This document shows, in pieces, positions 43,160-52,430 of a stretch of DNA of 64,000 nt. This DNA is from Clostridia bacterium (GTDB taxonomy: Bacteria > Bacillota > Clostridia > Oscillospirales > Acutalibacteraceae): NCBI GenBank assembly GCA_017399535.1, contig JAFQBX010000022.1:62001-126000 (forward strand), in the 5' to 3' direction. The notes under the pieces were generated by a model that saw only the letters and a program-made list of their open reading frames with translations, made no database searches and was not told the origin of the DNA. Each line of letters starts with the position of its first letter. Within the stretch, counting starts at the first letter, position 1. The translations under genes and the position numbers were made by a program.

Positions 43160-43341
43160 TTTTAGCCGCCAAAACATAAGTTCATAAATTGGTCATAAGT
43201 TATATTTTTTTACACCATAAACCAACAAAAATTATGCGCTTTTGTGCAATCCGCTTAATTGAAAAAAATTCGTTGGTAAATATAAATAAATAGAGGGTAT
43301 TATATTTGTTTGATTGGGGCATAGTATTTGTAAATTTTGTT

Positions 43342-43350
43342 TGATATAAT
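43342..43350 (+). promoter_or_regulatory. Extended -10 promoter of the sugar ABC ATPase gene
   Basis: TGA followed by TATAAT (43345-43350), no good -35 within the A/T-rich upstream 180 bp; the gap 43160-43404 shows no gene. Confidence 0.55.
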
Positions 43351-43404
43351 AACCATTAGAATATAAGGCGGAATGTATTTCGCTTAAAATGGAGGTCAGT
43401 TTTA

Positions 43405-44553
43405 ATGGCAAGTTTAACACTCAAAAACATTGTAAAGAAATACCCCGGTAACGTTCTTGCTGTATCCGACTTTAACCTTGAAATTAAGGATAAGGAATTT
43501 ATAATCCTCGTAGGACCGTCCGGTTGCGGAAAGTCAACCACTCTCCGTATGATTGCGGGACTCGAAGAAATTACCGAAGGTGAACTTTATATCGGCGACA
43601 AGCTGGTAAATGACGTTGCACCGAAGGATAGAGACATCGCAATGGTGTTCCAGAACTACGCTCTTTATCCGCACATGACCGTATTCGAAAATATGGCATT
43701 CGGTCTCAAATTGCGCAAGACTCCGAAGGATGAAATCAAGCGTCGCGTGGAAGAAGCTGCACGCATCCTTGATATCGAACATCTCCTCGACAGAAAGCCG
43801 AAGGCATTGTCGGGCGGTCAGCGTCAGCGTGTTGCTCTCGGACGTGCTATCGTACGTGAGCCGAAGGTATTCCTTCTCGACGAACCGCTTTCAAACTTGG
43901 ACGCAAAGCTTCGTGCACAGATGCGTACAGAGCTCGCAAAGCTTCATAAGAGAATTGGTACAACCTTTATCTACGTTACCCATGACCAGACTGAAGCTAT
44001 GACAATGGCTGACCGTATCGTAGTTATGAAGGACGGTCTCATCCAGCAGGTTGACACACCGACAAAGCTTTATGACAAGCCGGCTAACAAGTTTGTTGCA
44101 GGATTTATCGGCTCGCCGCAGATGAACTTCGTTGAAGGTGTCCTTCTTAAAGAAGACGGAAAGATTTACTTCGAATTCGGTACCGAAGATACAAAGACTC
44201 GCAAGGGTGTTAAGTATAAGATTCTTCTCCCCGAAGAAAAGAATGCTAAGGGCAAGCTCGACGAATATATCGAAGAAGAAAAGACTGTTATCGCAGGTGT
44301 TCGTCCCGAGCACATTTCTGACGATGATGCTTACGTTGCAGCTCATCCCGAATGCGTTGTAAAGGCGCACGTTGACGTAACCGAAATGATGGGTGTAGAA
44401 ACCTATCTTTACATGGGTTGCGAAGGATTCAACCTCAATGCTCGCGTTGACCCGAAGACTGCAACTCGCGCAGGTGACGACATCTCCGTAGCATTCAAGA
44501 GTGAGTTTATCCACCTCTTTGATGCCGAAACTGAAAAAACTATCGTTAACTGA
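43405..44553 (+). CDS. MsmX/UgpC-type carbohydrate ABC transporter ATPase, stand-alone
   Basis: 382 residues. ABC domain with Walker [15 protein letters not shown] (~36), signature [12 protein letters not shown] (~136), Walker [16 protein letters not shown], switch His in [11 protein letters not shown], then the MalK-type C-terminal regulatory OB domain (~235-375). No permease or binding-protein gene is near, so this is probably the shared ATPase for several sugar importers, as MsmX in Bacillus. Codon use is of the highly expressed type. It has GGAGG and a terminator. Confidence 0.93.
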   Translation: MASLTLKNIVKKYPGNVLAVSDFNLEIKDKEFIILVGPSGCGKSTTLRMIAGLEEITEGELYIGDKLVNDVAPKDRDIAMVFQNYALYPHMTVFENMAFGLKLRKTPKDEIKRRVEEAARILDIEHLLDRKPKALSGGQRQRVALGRAIVREPKVFLLDEPLSNLDAKLRAQMRTELAKLHKRIGTTFIYVTHDQTEAMTMADRIVVMKDGLIQQVDTPTKLYDKPANKFVAGFIGSPQMNFVEGVLLKEDGKIYFEFGTEDTKTRKGVKYKILLPEEKNAKGKLDEYIEEEKTVIAGVRPEHISDDDAYVAAHPECVVKAHVDVTEMMGVETYLYMGCEGFNLNARVDPKTATRAGDDISVAFKSEFIHLFDAETEKTIVN

Positions 44554-44583
44554 TAGCTTTTTGAATCGCAAATTAAAAGGTAC

Positions 44584-44620
44584 AAACCGCTTCGACCGTA
44601 AAAGGTTCGAGGCGGTTTTT
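44584..44620 (+). terminator. Terminator of the ATPase gene
   Basis: Stem of about 13 bp around 44598-44603, with a bulged A and a G-U pair, followed by T5. Confidence 0.8.
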
Positions 44621-44758
44621 TATGTGCAGATGAAGGTGCGGTACAATGCATATATAATGTAAGCCGACGGCGTGAAAGGGCAAAACTTGTCATAGTTTAA
44701 TAAAATTTTTGCAAAATTGTAAATAAAATGTATTTTTTAAAAATATTATAAAAAACTA

Positions 44759-44787
44759 TTGACAGAATGGAAAAATAGTGGTAAATT
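44759..44787 (+). promoter_or_regulatory. Promoter of the hrcA operon
   Basis: TTGACA (44759-44764), 17-nt spacer, TAAATT (44782-44787), right before the CIRCE element. Confidence 0.8.
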
Positions 44788-44795
44788 AAACACAG

Positions 44796-44822
44796 TTAGC
44801 ACTCGCTAGGTTAGAGTGCTAA
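44796..44822. promoter_or_regulatory. CIRCE operator (HrcA binding site)
   Basis: TTAGCACTC (44796-44804), 9-nt spacer, GAGTGCTAA (44814-44822): a perfect CIRCE repeat. HrcA, the product of the first gene, represses here until heat shock. Confidence 0.97.
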
Positions 44823-44859
44823 TGAATAGAGATAATAAAAAACGAAGGGTGGGAAGTGA

Positions 44860-45885
44860 ATGGACCTTACACCGAGAAAGCAGGACATACTATCGTCAAT
44901 AGTAAGCATTTACATCGCAAACGGCGAGCCCGTCGGCTCAAAGCTGCTTTGCAATCTGATCGGAAATGTTTCGTCAGCGACCATTCGTAACGAAATGAGC
45001 GACCTCGTTATAATGGGACTTCTCGACCAACCTCACACTTCGGCAGGACGAGTGCCAACGGCGGCAGGACTTCGCTACTATGTACGTAATCTGCTCGGCA
45101 AATGCACCATCCACCCATCTGACAAGTATCTAATTGACTCAATTCTTCCTCGCATAGCCGAAAAGGACAATATGCTCGAAGCAGCGGCAGGAGCACTTGC
45201 GGAAATCACCCGTTGCGCAACCCTCATCACGTCCGAGGCCGACCATTCGACCCGAATTCATACCGTCGAGCTGGTCCCCATTAGCGAAAGGGTAGCCGTT
45301 ATCATCCTCATCACCTCGGCAGGAAACGTAATTTCACGAAAGCTAAGGTTAGAGGAGCCGCTTTCACCCGAAGGAGCCGAGCGCTTCATCGCTCTTGCGA
45401 AAGGGCAGCTTAACGGTAGCGAGCTGTTAAAGTTTAACGCCGCCGAAACGGGTAAGCGGATTATGGCCGACGCAGGCGAATACGCATACGAAACGGCACC
45501 GCTTGTAAAGGCGCTGTCGGGACTTGTAAGCGAGGCAACAGGAGCTGAAATGAAGCTCAACGGTCAATCGAATTTGATGTGCTACGGCGGAATGTCGCCG
45601 GTTGCCGCACGCGAAATTTTCGAACTCATTTCCAGACGGCAAACAATGATGAAGCTGCTTGACGATTGCTCGTCCGACCACGCAGGAGTAATCTTTGGCG
45701 ACGAAACGGGATATCACGTGCTCGCTAATTCAAGCATTATCGCCGCCCGTTACCGACTCGGAAACGGCACACATTTTGGCTACGTCGGACTCATCGGACC
45801 GCGTCGAATGGACTATGAAAGAATGATTCCCTGCGTCGAATATTTTGCCAGAGGGCTCGGCGCAATTATGAACGGAAAGGAATGA
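44860..45885 (+). CDS. hrcA: Heat-inducible transcription repressor HrcA
   Basis: 341 residues: N-terminal winged helix (RKQDILSSIVSIYIANGEPVGSK, VSSATIRNEMSDLVIMGLLDQPHTSAGRVPT) and the GAF-like central and dimerisation regions. It binds CIRCE 38 bp upstream; GroEL-controlled activity is known from Bacillus. GGGTGGG Shine-Dalgarno. First gene of hrcA-grpE-dnaK-dnaJ. Confidence 0.97.
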   Translation: MDLTPRKQDILSSIVSIYIANGEPVGSKLLCNLIGNVSSATIRNEMSDLVIMGLLDQPHTSAGRVPTAAGLRYYVRNLLGKCTIHPSDKYLIDSILPRIAEKDNMLEAAAGALAEITRCATLITSEADHSTRIHTVELVPISERVAVIILITSAGNVISRKLRLEEPLSPEGAERFIALAKGQLNGSELLKFNAAETGKRIMADAGEYAYETAPLVKALSGLVSEATGAEMKLNGQSNLMCYGGMSPVAAREIFELISRRQTMMKLLDDCSSDHAGVIFGDETGYHVLANSSIIAARYRLGNGTHFGYVGLIGPRRMDYERMIPCVEYFARGLGAIMNGKE

Positions 45886-45892
45886 CTTTAAA

Positions 45893-46414
45893 TTGGCTAA
45901 AAAGGAAAAGGAGCAGCAAACGGCTGCGGCTGAACCCGAAACAAATACCCCCGAAACAGAGGCAGCAGAGGAGCTTTCAGCCGAACAAAAGCTGCAAAAC
46001 GAGCTTGCCGAAACAAAGGCAAAGCTACTGTCACTTGCCGCCGAATTTGACAATTATCAAAAGCGGTCGGCTCGTGAAAAGGAGCAGCTTTCCGCATATG
46101 TAAAGGCCGACGTGGTAAAAAAATTGCTTCCCGTTGTCGATAACATCGCCTTTGCAGAGAATAGCGACCACGATTCCGCCGACTATGCAAAGGGACTCGA
46201 AATGATAATCAAGCAGTTTAAGGAAAGTCTCGAAAAAATGGGACTCTCGATGATCGAAGCAAAGGGTCAGCCCTTTGACCCCAATTTCCACGAAGCAGTA
46301 ATGCACGTCGAGGACGAAACGCTCGGCGAAAACGAGGTAGCCGAGGTGCTTCAAGCCGGCTACAAGCTCGGCGAAACGGTGCTTCGTCCCGCAATGGTAA
46401 AGGTAGCAAACTGA
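45893..46414 (+). CDS. grpE: Nucleotide exchange factor GrpE
   Basis: 173 residues with a long acidic N-terminus (~1-45), coiled coil and beta domain (YQKRSAREKEQLSAYVKADVVKKLLPVVDN, ...FDPNFHEAVMHVEDETLGENEVAEVLQAGYKLGETVLRPAMVKV). It releases ADP from DnaK. A TTG start at 45893 follows AGGAATGAC, 7 bp after the hrcA stop; the protein then reads MAKKEKE. Confidence 0.96.
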   Translation: MAKKEKEQQTAAAEPETNTPETEAAEELSAEQKLQNELAETKAKLLSLAAEFDNYQKRSAREKEQLSAYVKADVVKKLLPVVDNIAFAENSDHDSADYAKGLEMIIKQFKESLEKMGLSMIEAKGQPFDPNFHEAVMHVEDETLGENEVAEVLQAGYKLGETVLRPAMVKVAN

Positions 46415-46479
46415 TTTATTTCAGTTTAGTATAAAAAAGTTTACAAAACACATTTAATTATATTGGAGGAAAAATTATT

Positions 46480-48306
46480 ATGGGAAAAATTATTGGTATT
46501 GACTTAGGAACAACAAACTCATGCGTAGCCGTTATCGAAGGTGGCGAACCGGTAGTTATCGCTAACGCAGAGGGTATGCGCACAACACCTTCTGTTGTCG
46601 CATTTTCAAAGGTAGGAGAGCGTCTTGTCGGTCAGGTGGCAAAGCGTCAGGCAATCACCAACCCCGACCGTACAATCGCATCAATCAAGCGCGAAATGGG
46701 CTCGAACTATAAGGTAACTGTTGACGGAAAGGATTACACTCCCCAGGAGATTTCCGCAATCGTTCTTCAGAAGCTCAAGGCAGACGCCGAAGCATACATC
46801 GGCTCACCAGTAACCGAGGCCGTAATCACCGTACCCGCTTACTTTACCGACGCACAGCGCCAGGCAACAAAGGACGCAGGACGCATCGCAGGACTCGACG
46901 TAAAGCGTATCATTAACGAGCCGACAGCAGCTGCTCTCGCATACGGCGTTGACAAGGAAAATGACCAGAAGATAATGGTATACGACCTTGGCGGCGGTAC
47001 CTTTGACGTTTCGGTTATCGAAATGGGCGACGGCGTTCAGGAGGTTCTCGCAACCGCAGGTAACAACCGTCTCGGCGGCGACGACTTTGACCAGAGGGTA
47101 ATGGATTATATCTGCGACACCTTTAAGGCGGAAAGCGGAATCGACCTTAAAAATGATAAAATGGCAATGCAGCGCGTTAAGGAAGCCGCAGAAAAGGCAA
47201 AAATCGACCTTTCGGGCATGACCACGACCGACATCAATCTGCCCTTCATCACCGTTGATGCAACAGGACCCAAGCATTTCGAAACAACCCTCACAAGAGC
47301 AAAGTTCAACGAACTCACAGCCGACCTGGTTGAAAAGACAATGGCACCCGTTCGTCAGGCACTTGCCGACAGCGGACTCACTGCCGCCGAAATCAACAAG
47401 GTGCTTATGGTAGGCGGATCATCACGTATTCCTGCCGTACAGGAAGCAGTAAAGAACTTTATCGGCAAGGAACCCTTTAAGGGAATCAACCCCGACGAAT
47501 GTGTAGCCGTTGGTGCCGCAATTCAGGGCGGTGTACTCGGCGGCGACGTAAAGGGACTCCTTCTCCTCGACGTAACTCCGCTCTCACTCGGTATCGAAAC
47601 AATGGGCGGCGTTTCGACAAAGGTTATCGACCGCAACACCACCATCCCGACAAAGAAATCACAGATATTCTCGACAGCAGCCGACGGTCAGACTTCGGTT
47701 GAGGTTCACGTATTACAGGGTGAACGCGAATTCGCCAGAGATAATAAGACACTCGGCGTATTCCATCTCGACGGAATCGCTCCTGCACCCCGCGGAATTC
47801 CGCAGATTGAGGTAACCTTCGACATCGACGCTAACGGTATCGTTCACGTTTCGGCAAAGGACCTCGGTACAGGAAAGGAACAGTCGATTACCATCACTTC
47901 CAATACAAATATGTCCAAGGAAGACATCGAAAAGGCCGTTCAGGAGGCCGAGCAGTATGCCGCCGAGGATAAGAAGCGTCGTGAAGAGGTTGACATCATT
48001 AACGGCGCCGACCAGATGGTTTATACCACTGAAAAGATGCTTACCGATATGGGCGACAAGCTCACCGACGAGGAAAAGGCCGATATCCGCGCAGGAATCG
48101 ACGCACTTAAATCCGAGGTAGAGAAGAAGGATATCGAAGCAATCAAGGTGAAGCAGGAAGAATTGCAGAAAAAGGTCTATGCCGTATCTGAAAAGATTTA
48201 TAAGGCGGCCCAGGAAGCACAGCAGGCAGAGGGCGCAAATGCCGCCGGAGCTAATGCTGATAATGTTTATGACGCCGAGTACAACGACGTTGACGAAACA
48301 AAGTAA
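46480..48306 (+). CDS. dnaK: Chaperone DnaK (Hsp70)
   Basis: 608 residues with [14 protein letters not shown] at the N-terminus, the ATPase phosphate loops ([10 protein letters not shown]) and the substrate-binding domain ending in a helical lid; no EEVD-like tail, but [14 protein letters not shown]. It folds proteins with DnaJ and GrpE. TTGGAGG Shine-Dalgarno. Codon use of the highly expressed type. A stem-loop lies between it and dnaJ. Confidence 0.98.
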   Translation: MGKIIGIDLGTTNSCVAVIEGGEPVVIANAEGMRTTPSVVAFSKVGERLVGQVAKRQAITNPDRTIASIKREMGSNYKVTVDGKDYTPQEISAIVLQKLKADAEAYIGSPVTEAVITVPAYFTDAQRQATKDAGRIAGLDVKRIINEPTAAALAYGVDKENDQKIMVYDLGGGTFDVSVIEMGDGVQEVLATAGNNRLGGDDFDQRVMDYICDTFKAESGIDLKNDKMAMQRVKEAAEKAKIDLSGMTTTDINLPFITVDATGPKHFETTLTRAKFNELTADLVEKTMAPVRQALADSGLTAAEINKVLMVGGSSRIPAVQEAVKNFIGKEPFKGINPDECVAVGAAIQGGVLGGDVKGLLLLDVTPLSLGIETMGGVSTKVIDRNTTIPTKKSQIFSTAADGQTSVEVHVLQGEREFARDNKTLGVFHLDGIAPAPRGIPQIEVTFDIDANGIVHVSAKDLGTGKEQSITITSNTNMSKEDIEKAVQEAEQYAAEDKKRREEVDIINGADQMVYTTEKMLTDMGDKLTDEEKADIRAGIDALKSEVEKKDIEAIKVKQEELQKKVYAVSEKIYKAAQEAQQAEGANAAGANADNVYDAEYNDVDETK

Positions 48307-48329
48307 TTGTAAATAAAAGCTTTTTTGAA

Positions 48330-48363
48330 CGGAGTCCCTGCCGACAAAAAAACAGGGACTCCG
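48330..48363 (+). other. Stem-loop between dnaK and dnaJ
   Basis: 11-bp perfect stem (48330-48340 / 48353-48363), A-rich 12-nt loop, not followed by a T run. It could stabilise the dnaK mRNA 3' end or attenuate dnaJ. Confidence 0.6.
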
Positions 48364-48397
48364 ATGAAATTTTAGTAAACTCGCTGGGGGAATAAAC

Positions 48398-49558
48398 TTG
48401 GCAGATAAGAGAGATTTTTACGAGGTGCTCGGCGTTGACCGAAGCGCTTCTGACGATGAATTAAAAAAGGCATACCGAAAGGCGGCAAAAAAATATCACC
48501 CCGACCTTAATCCCGGCGATAAAGAGGCGGAAGCTCGGTTTAAAGAGGTGAACGAGGCCTACGAAATCCTTTCCGACCAGGAAAAAAGGTCCCGTTACGA
48601 CCAATTCGGTCACGCAGGAGTCGACCCGAACTATTCGGCTGGTGGCTACGGCGGAGGCGGATTTGGCGGCGGATTTGGCGGCTTCGGCGACTTTGGAGAC
48701 ATTGGCGATATTTTCTCGAGCATCTTTGGTGGCGGATTCGGCGGCGGTCGAGCCAACCCGAATGCGCCCAGACGAGGCGGAGACGTTACCACCTCGGTCA
48801 CCATTTCCTTTGAGGAAGCGGCAAAGGGCTGTAAAAAGAAGGTCAAGGTTACATCCATCGACGGCTGTACCGATTGTCACGGTACGGGTGCCGCCGACGG
48901 CACCACGCCAAAGTCGTGTCCGACCTGTCACGGTACCGGTCACGTAAAGGTCGTTCAGCGTACACCCTTCGGTCAGATGCAGACACAGCGTCCCTGCGAC
49001 CAGTGCCGCGGTAGCGGAAAAATTATCGAAAAGCCCTGTCGCACCTGCGGCGGCAAGGGAAAGGTTCGCCGCACACGCGAGGAGGAAATCAATATCCCTG
49101 CAGGAATCGATGATTCGCAGATTTTGGTAGTCAGAGGCAAGGGCGACGCAGGAATAAACGGTGGTCCTGCCGGCGACCTGAACATATCGGTAAACGTACG
49201 ACCGCATCCCGTATTCGAAAGGGACGGTACTGACGTTTATTGCGAGATTCCGATTACCTTTGTCCAGGCGGCACTCGGAGCCGAAATTCAGGTACCGACG
49301 CTCGACGGAAAGGCAAATCTCAAAATTCGCGAGGGTACACAGCCGGGCGATAAATTCCGACTTAAAGGAAAGGGAATTGTCCGTACCAACTCAACCTATC
49401 GCGGTGACCAGTACGTTATTATCACCGTTGAGGTGCCAAAGGATTTGACAAAGGCGCAAAAGGAAATTTTGACCAATTTCGAGGCAAAAACAACCGAAAA
49501 CAACTACGCAAAGAGAAAATCCTTCTTTGAAAAGGTAAAGGATGCCTTTAAGGATTAA
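48398..49558 (+). CDS. dnaJ: Chaperone protein DnaJ (Hsp40)
   Basis: 386 residues, type I: J domain with [13 protein letters not shown] (HPD motif), Gly/Phe-rich region (~75-125), four CxxCxGxG zinc repeats ([32 protein letters not shown]) and the C-terminal substrate domains. TTG start with GGGGGAAT ahead. Ends the heat-shock operon. Confidence 0.97.
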   Translation: MADKRDFYEVLGVDRSASDDELKKAYRKAAKKYHPDLNPGDKEAEARFKEVNEAYEILSDQEKRSRYDQFGHAGVDPNYSAGGYGGGGFGGGFGGFGDFGDIGDIFSSIFGGGFGGGRANPNAPRRGGDVTTSVTISFEEAAKGCKKKVKVTSIDGCTDCHGTGAADGTTPKSCPTCHGTGHVKVVQRTPFGQMQTQRPCDQCRGSGKIIEKPCRTCGGKGKVRRTREEEINIPAGIDDSQILVVRGKGDAGINGGPAGDLNISVNVRPHPVFERDGTDVYCEIPITFVQAALGAEIQVPTLDGKANLKIREGTQPGDKFRLKGKGIVRTNSTYRGDQYVIITVEVPKDLTKAQKEILTNFEAKTTENNYAKRKSFFEKVKDAFKD

Positions 49559-49565
49559 ATGAACG

Positions 49566-49604
49566 AAAAAACCGCTCATCTTATTAAAGATGGACGGTTT
49601 TTTA
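49566..49604 (+). terminator. Terminator of the hrcA-dnaJ operon
   Basis: Hairpin with AACCG/CGGTT and CATCTT/AAGATG arms split by a 2-nt internal loop, followed by T6. Confidence 0.8.
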
Positions 49605-49615
49605 TGACAAAATAG

Positions 49616-49644
49616 TTGCAATCAGGGCAATTTTATGCTAAAAT
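49616..49644 (+). promoter_or_regulatory. Promoter of the FAD oxidoreductase gene
   Basis: TTGCAA (49616-49621), 17-nt spacer ending in TGC, TAAAAT (49639-49644): an extended -10 promoter. Confidence 0.65.
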
Positions 49645-49672
49645 TATGGGAAATGATTGTGGGGTGCATACC

Positions 49673-50881
49673 TTGAATTACATAACCGAAAAAGTACGCG
49701 AAATTCCTGTAAAAGAGTCGTGCGACGTGCTGGTTGCCGGTGGCGGAATAGCCGGAATTTCAGCCGCACTTGCCGCCGCTCGCGAAGGGGCAAAGGTCAC
49801 TCTCATTGAACGTGAATATACCCTCGGTGGACTTGCAACGCTGGGACTTATTGCGATATATTTACCGCTTTGCGACGGAAAGGGGCGTCAGGTTTCCTTC
49901 GGTATAGCCGAGGAACTGTTGCGCCTTTCTATACGCTACGGTACCGAGCGTCGCGAAGATACTCCCGCAATGAAGGCGTGGCTTTCGGACGAAATTGATA
50001 TGAATAAGAGAAAGAAGTATCGTTTTGCCGCCCAGTATAATCCCCATACCTTCGCCATTGAATGCGAGCAAATGCTTGTTAAACTTGGGGTAAAAATTAT
50101 TTACGGTACTGTCGCCGTTGCCGCCGAAACCGATAATGGAAAAATCACCCACGTGGTAATCGAGAATAAGAGCGGACGAAGCGCAATCGCCGTAAAATCG
50201 GTCGTTGACGCTACGGGAGATGCTGATATTTGTAAGGTTAGCGGAGCCGCAACCGAGCATTTTGCAAAAGGGAATTCCCTCGCGAGCTGGTATTATTATT
50301 TCAAGTCGGGAAAGGTCGGATTACGCCTTCTCGGAGCCATTGACGACCCCGATAATCCCGATCAGGAGGGTAAACTCAGTGACCGCAAATTTAGCGGTGT
50401 TGACGGAGACGAGCTTAGCGAAATGACCATTTTGGCCCACGCCGAAATGTTAAAGGACATTGACTCTCGCCGCAAGGATAATCCCGAATACGTACCCGTT
50501 TGTCTGCCCACAATTCCGCAGGTTAGAACCACTCGTCGCATTGTCGGTATCGCAACAAGCGAAATCGACGATATGCACAAGCGAGTCGAATCGAGCATCG
50601 GAATGGTCGGCGATTGGCGAAATAGAGGACCCGTTTACGAGCTTCCGTTCGAGGTTCTGTACGGGAAGGAAGTCAAAAATCTTATTACCGCAGGACGTTG
50701 CATTTCGTCAACCGATGAAATGGTCGAGGTGACCCGAGTTATCCCCGCCTGCGCAGTAACAGGTCAAGCAGCAGGAATTGCCGCAGTAATGACCGACGAT
50801 TTTGCTTCCCTTGACGTAAGCGAGCTGCAGAAAAAGTTGGTTGCCTCGGGCGTAAAACTTCACGAGAACGAGCTAAAATAG
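49673..50881 (+). CDS. FAD-dependent oxidoreductase
   Basis: 402 residues of the FAD_oxidored (PF12831-like) type: N-terminal dinucleotide fold VLVAGGGIAGISAALAAAREG with TLIEREYTLGG, and a C-terminal FAD region (LITAGRCISSTDEMVEVTRVIPACAVTGQAAGIAAV). Substrate unknown. The frame opens at 49616, but its ATGs lie upstream of or next to the predicted transcription start (~49650), so I chose the TTG at 49673, preceded by GGGGTG. Monocistronic. Confidence 0.85.
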   Translation: MNYITEKVREIPVKESCDVLVAGGGIAGISAALAAAREGAKVTLIEREYTLGGLATLGLIAIYLPLCDGKGRQVSFGIAEELLRLSIRYGTERREDTPAMKAWLSDEIDMNKRKKYRFAAQYNPHTFAIECEQMLVKLGVKIIYGTVAVAAETDNGKITHVVIENKSGRSAIAVKSVVDATGDADICKVSGAATEHFAKGNSLASWYYYFKSGKVGLRLLGAIDDPDNPDQEGKLSDRKFSGVDGDELSEMTILAHAEMLKDIDSRRKDNPEYVPVCLPTIPQVRTTRRIVGIATSEIDDMHKRVESSIGMVGDWRNRGPVYELPFEVLYGKEVKNLITAGRCISSTDEMVEVTRVIPACAVTGQAAGIAAVMTDDFASLDVSELQKKLVASGVKLHENELK

Positions 50882-50898
50882 CAAAAAATATCGATAGT

Positions 50899-50938
50899 AA
50901 AAAATCGCCAAGACTTTCGCAGTTTTGGCGATTTTTTT
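50899..50938 (+). terminator. Terminator of the FAD oxidoreductase gene
   Basis: Long stem (AAAAATCGCCAA-type arm with TTTTGGCGATTTTT) around 50916-50920, ending in T7. Confidence 0.85.
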
Positions 50939-50972
50939 ACATAAATCGTACATTCTTTGAAAATATTTTGTA

Positions 50973-51001
50973 TTGAATAGCAAAGCAAATTAAGGTATAA
51001 T
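50973..51001 (+). promoter_or_regulatory. Promoter of the dockerin phosphoesterase gene
   Basis: TTGAAT (50973-50978), 17-nt spacer, TATAAT (50996-51001). Confidence 0.7.
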
Positions 51002-51038
51002 TTAAATGTATAGTGTTTTCAAAAAAAGGAGTATAGCA

Positions 51039-52301
51039 ATGTTTAAGTCTAAAAAGCGTATATTATCAATCATCATCAGCTTGGTTATGGTGCTCAGCAC
51101 CATTTCCGTGCTTAATTTCAGCGCAGTAGCCGCCACGGAGGAAAAGACGGTACTTATTTCCTGCTCTGACTTTCAGGCAACCTACGACAGTGACGGCGCC
51201 CTGACCGTAAAAACCATCCTCAACCGAGTAAAAGAAAGCGGAATTACCAAAATTGACGGTTTGCTCTTTACAGGAGATATGACACGTCATTTGAATAACC
51301 TGCCGTCCCAGAGTGAGTCGGGTCTCGCCGCATTAAAGGACGCTGTAAAATCACGTTACGATATTGCCGACAGCGATATGGTTTTTGTCCGCGGAAATCA
51401 CGACCCGGTTGGCACACAGGGCGCATCCGAAAGCGGAAATAACGACGACGCAGATGGTAAATACGGCGTTTTTGTTATCCACGAGGACGACTATATGTGG
51501 AATCAGGGCGTTAGTACTACTAACGGAAACTCATCTGTTTCTGACGACGAGCAAACCATAAAAAATACTGCCGCCAACTTAAAGGCATATTTCGATGAAA
51601 AAATCGAGGCAAAATTTGATAAGCCGATTTTTGTCCTTTCGCATCTGCCGCTTCACTATACCTCACGTACAAGTAATGGCGACTGCCAGTATGCAAAGTA
51701 CATTTTCGACGAGCTCAATGCCGCTTCTGAAAAGGGACTGAACATCTATTTCCTTTTCGGTCACAACCATTCGAGCAGCTATGACGATTACATCGGCGGT
51801 AGCTCCATTTATCTCAAACCCAATGACCAAATTGTTCTTGCTGACATCGGCAGCAGGACCTCGTTCCAGAGCTATACTCTTAAATTCTCATATTTGACTG
51901 CCGGTTATGTTGGATATTACAATTCAGGCAACCCTGTTGATAAGAGCTTGAATATGGTAGTATATGAAATTTACAAGGATAGGGTTGAAATCAGCCGTTA
52001 TTCCACCTCGGGAATTATTAACTTAAAGGGCGCAGGATACGGTAGCGTTGGCGAATACCAAGCCGATACAAACGTATATGCCAGCCCCTTTACCTCGGTG
52101 CTCAAATTCTTCCGTGAAAAGGGTCTGCTCAGCAATAACAGAAGCATTGACGCAGAGGATTTGCTTATCCTCAAACAGCACCTGCTTAACATAAGCGAAA
52201 TGGATGCTAAAATAGCCGAGTACGCCGATATGAATGACGATGGAGTAGTTGACAGTACCGACATCACTATACTATCGACCATGATTATCGGACTTTCATA
52301 A
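51039..52301 (+). CDS. Secreted calcineurin-like metallophosphoesterase with C-terminal dockerin
   Basis: 420 residues. Signal peptide 1-32 (ends SAVAA). Metallophosphoesterase motifs in order: SCSDFQATYD (atypical first motif, D-x-Q instead of D-x-H), FTGDMTRH, GNHDP, LSHLPLHY, FGHNHS. C-terminal ~60 residues form a type I dockerin: a degenerate first calcium loop (NNRSIDAEDLLILKQHLLN) and a canonical second (ADMNDDGVVDSTDITIL). A dockerin would attach it to a cohesin scaffold at the cell surface. AAAGGAG fits the start at 51039. Substrate unknown. Confidence 0.9.
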   Translation: MFKSKKRILSIIISLVMVLSTISVLNFSAVAATEEKTVLISCSDFQATYDSDGALTVKTILNRVKESGITKIDGLLFTGDMTRHLNNLPSQSESGLAALKDAVKSRYDIADSDMVFVRGNHDPVGTQGASESGNNDDADGKYGVFVIHEDDYMWNQGVSTTNGNSSVSDDEQTIKNTAANLKAYFDEKIEAKFDKPIFVLSHLPLHYTSRTSNGDCQYAKYIFDELNAASEKGLNIYFLFGHNHSSSYDDYIGGSSIYLKPNDQIVLADIGSRTSFQSYTLKFSYLTAGYVGYYNSGNPVDKSLNMVVYEIYKDRVEISRYSTSGIINLKGAGYGSVGEYQADTNVYASPFTSVLKFFREKGLLSNNRSIDAEDLLILKQHLLNISEMDAKIAEYADMNDDGVVDSTDITILSTMIIGLS

Positions 52302-52313
52302 CAAGTTCATTTT

Positions 52314-52350
52314 ACTCACCGAAGTCATATTAACTTCGGTGAGTTTTTTT
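52314..52350 (+). terminator. Terminator of the dockerin phosphoesterase gene
   Basis: Perfect 12-bp stem (52314-52325 / 52333-52344), 7-nt loop and T7. Confidence 0.9.
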
Positions 52351-52372
52351 GTTTTAATGACCTCGGCATTGG

Positions 52373-52401
52373 TTGATTTGTTGTTAAACAATGTGTATAA
52401 T
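52373..52401 (+). promoter_or_regulatory. Promoter of the GH37 gene
   Basis: TTGATT (52373-52378), 17-nt spacer, TATAAT (52396-52401). Confidence 0.7.
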
Positions 52402-52430
52402 AAGGTAAATGTATTGGAAAACGGAAGGGT

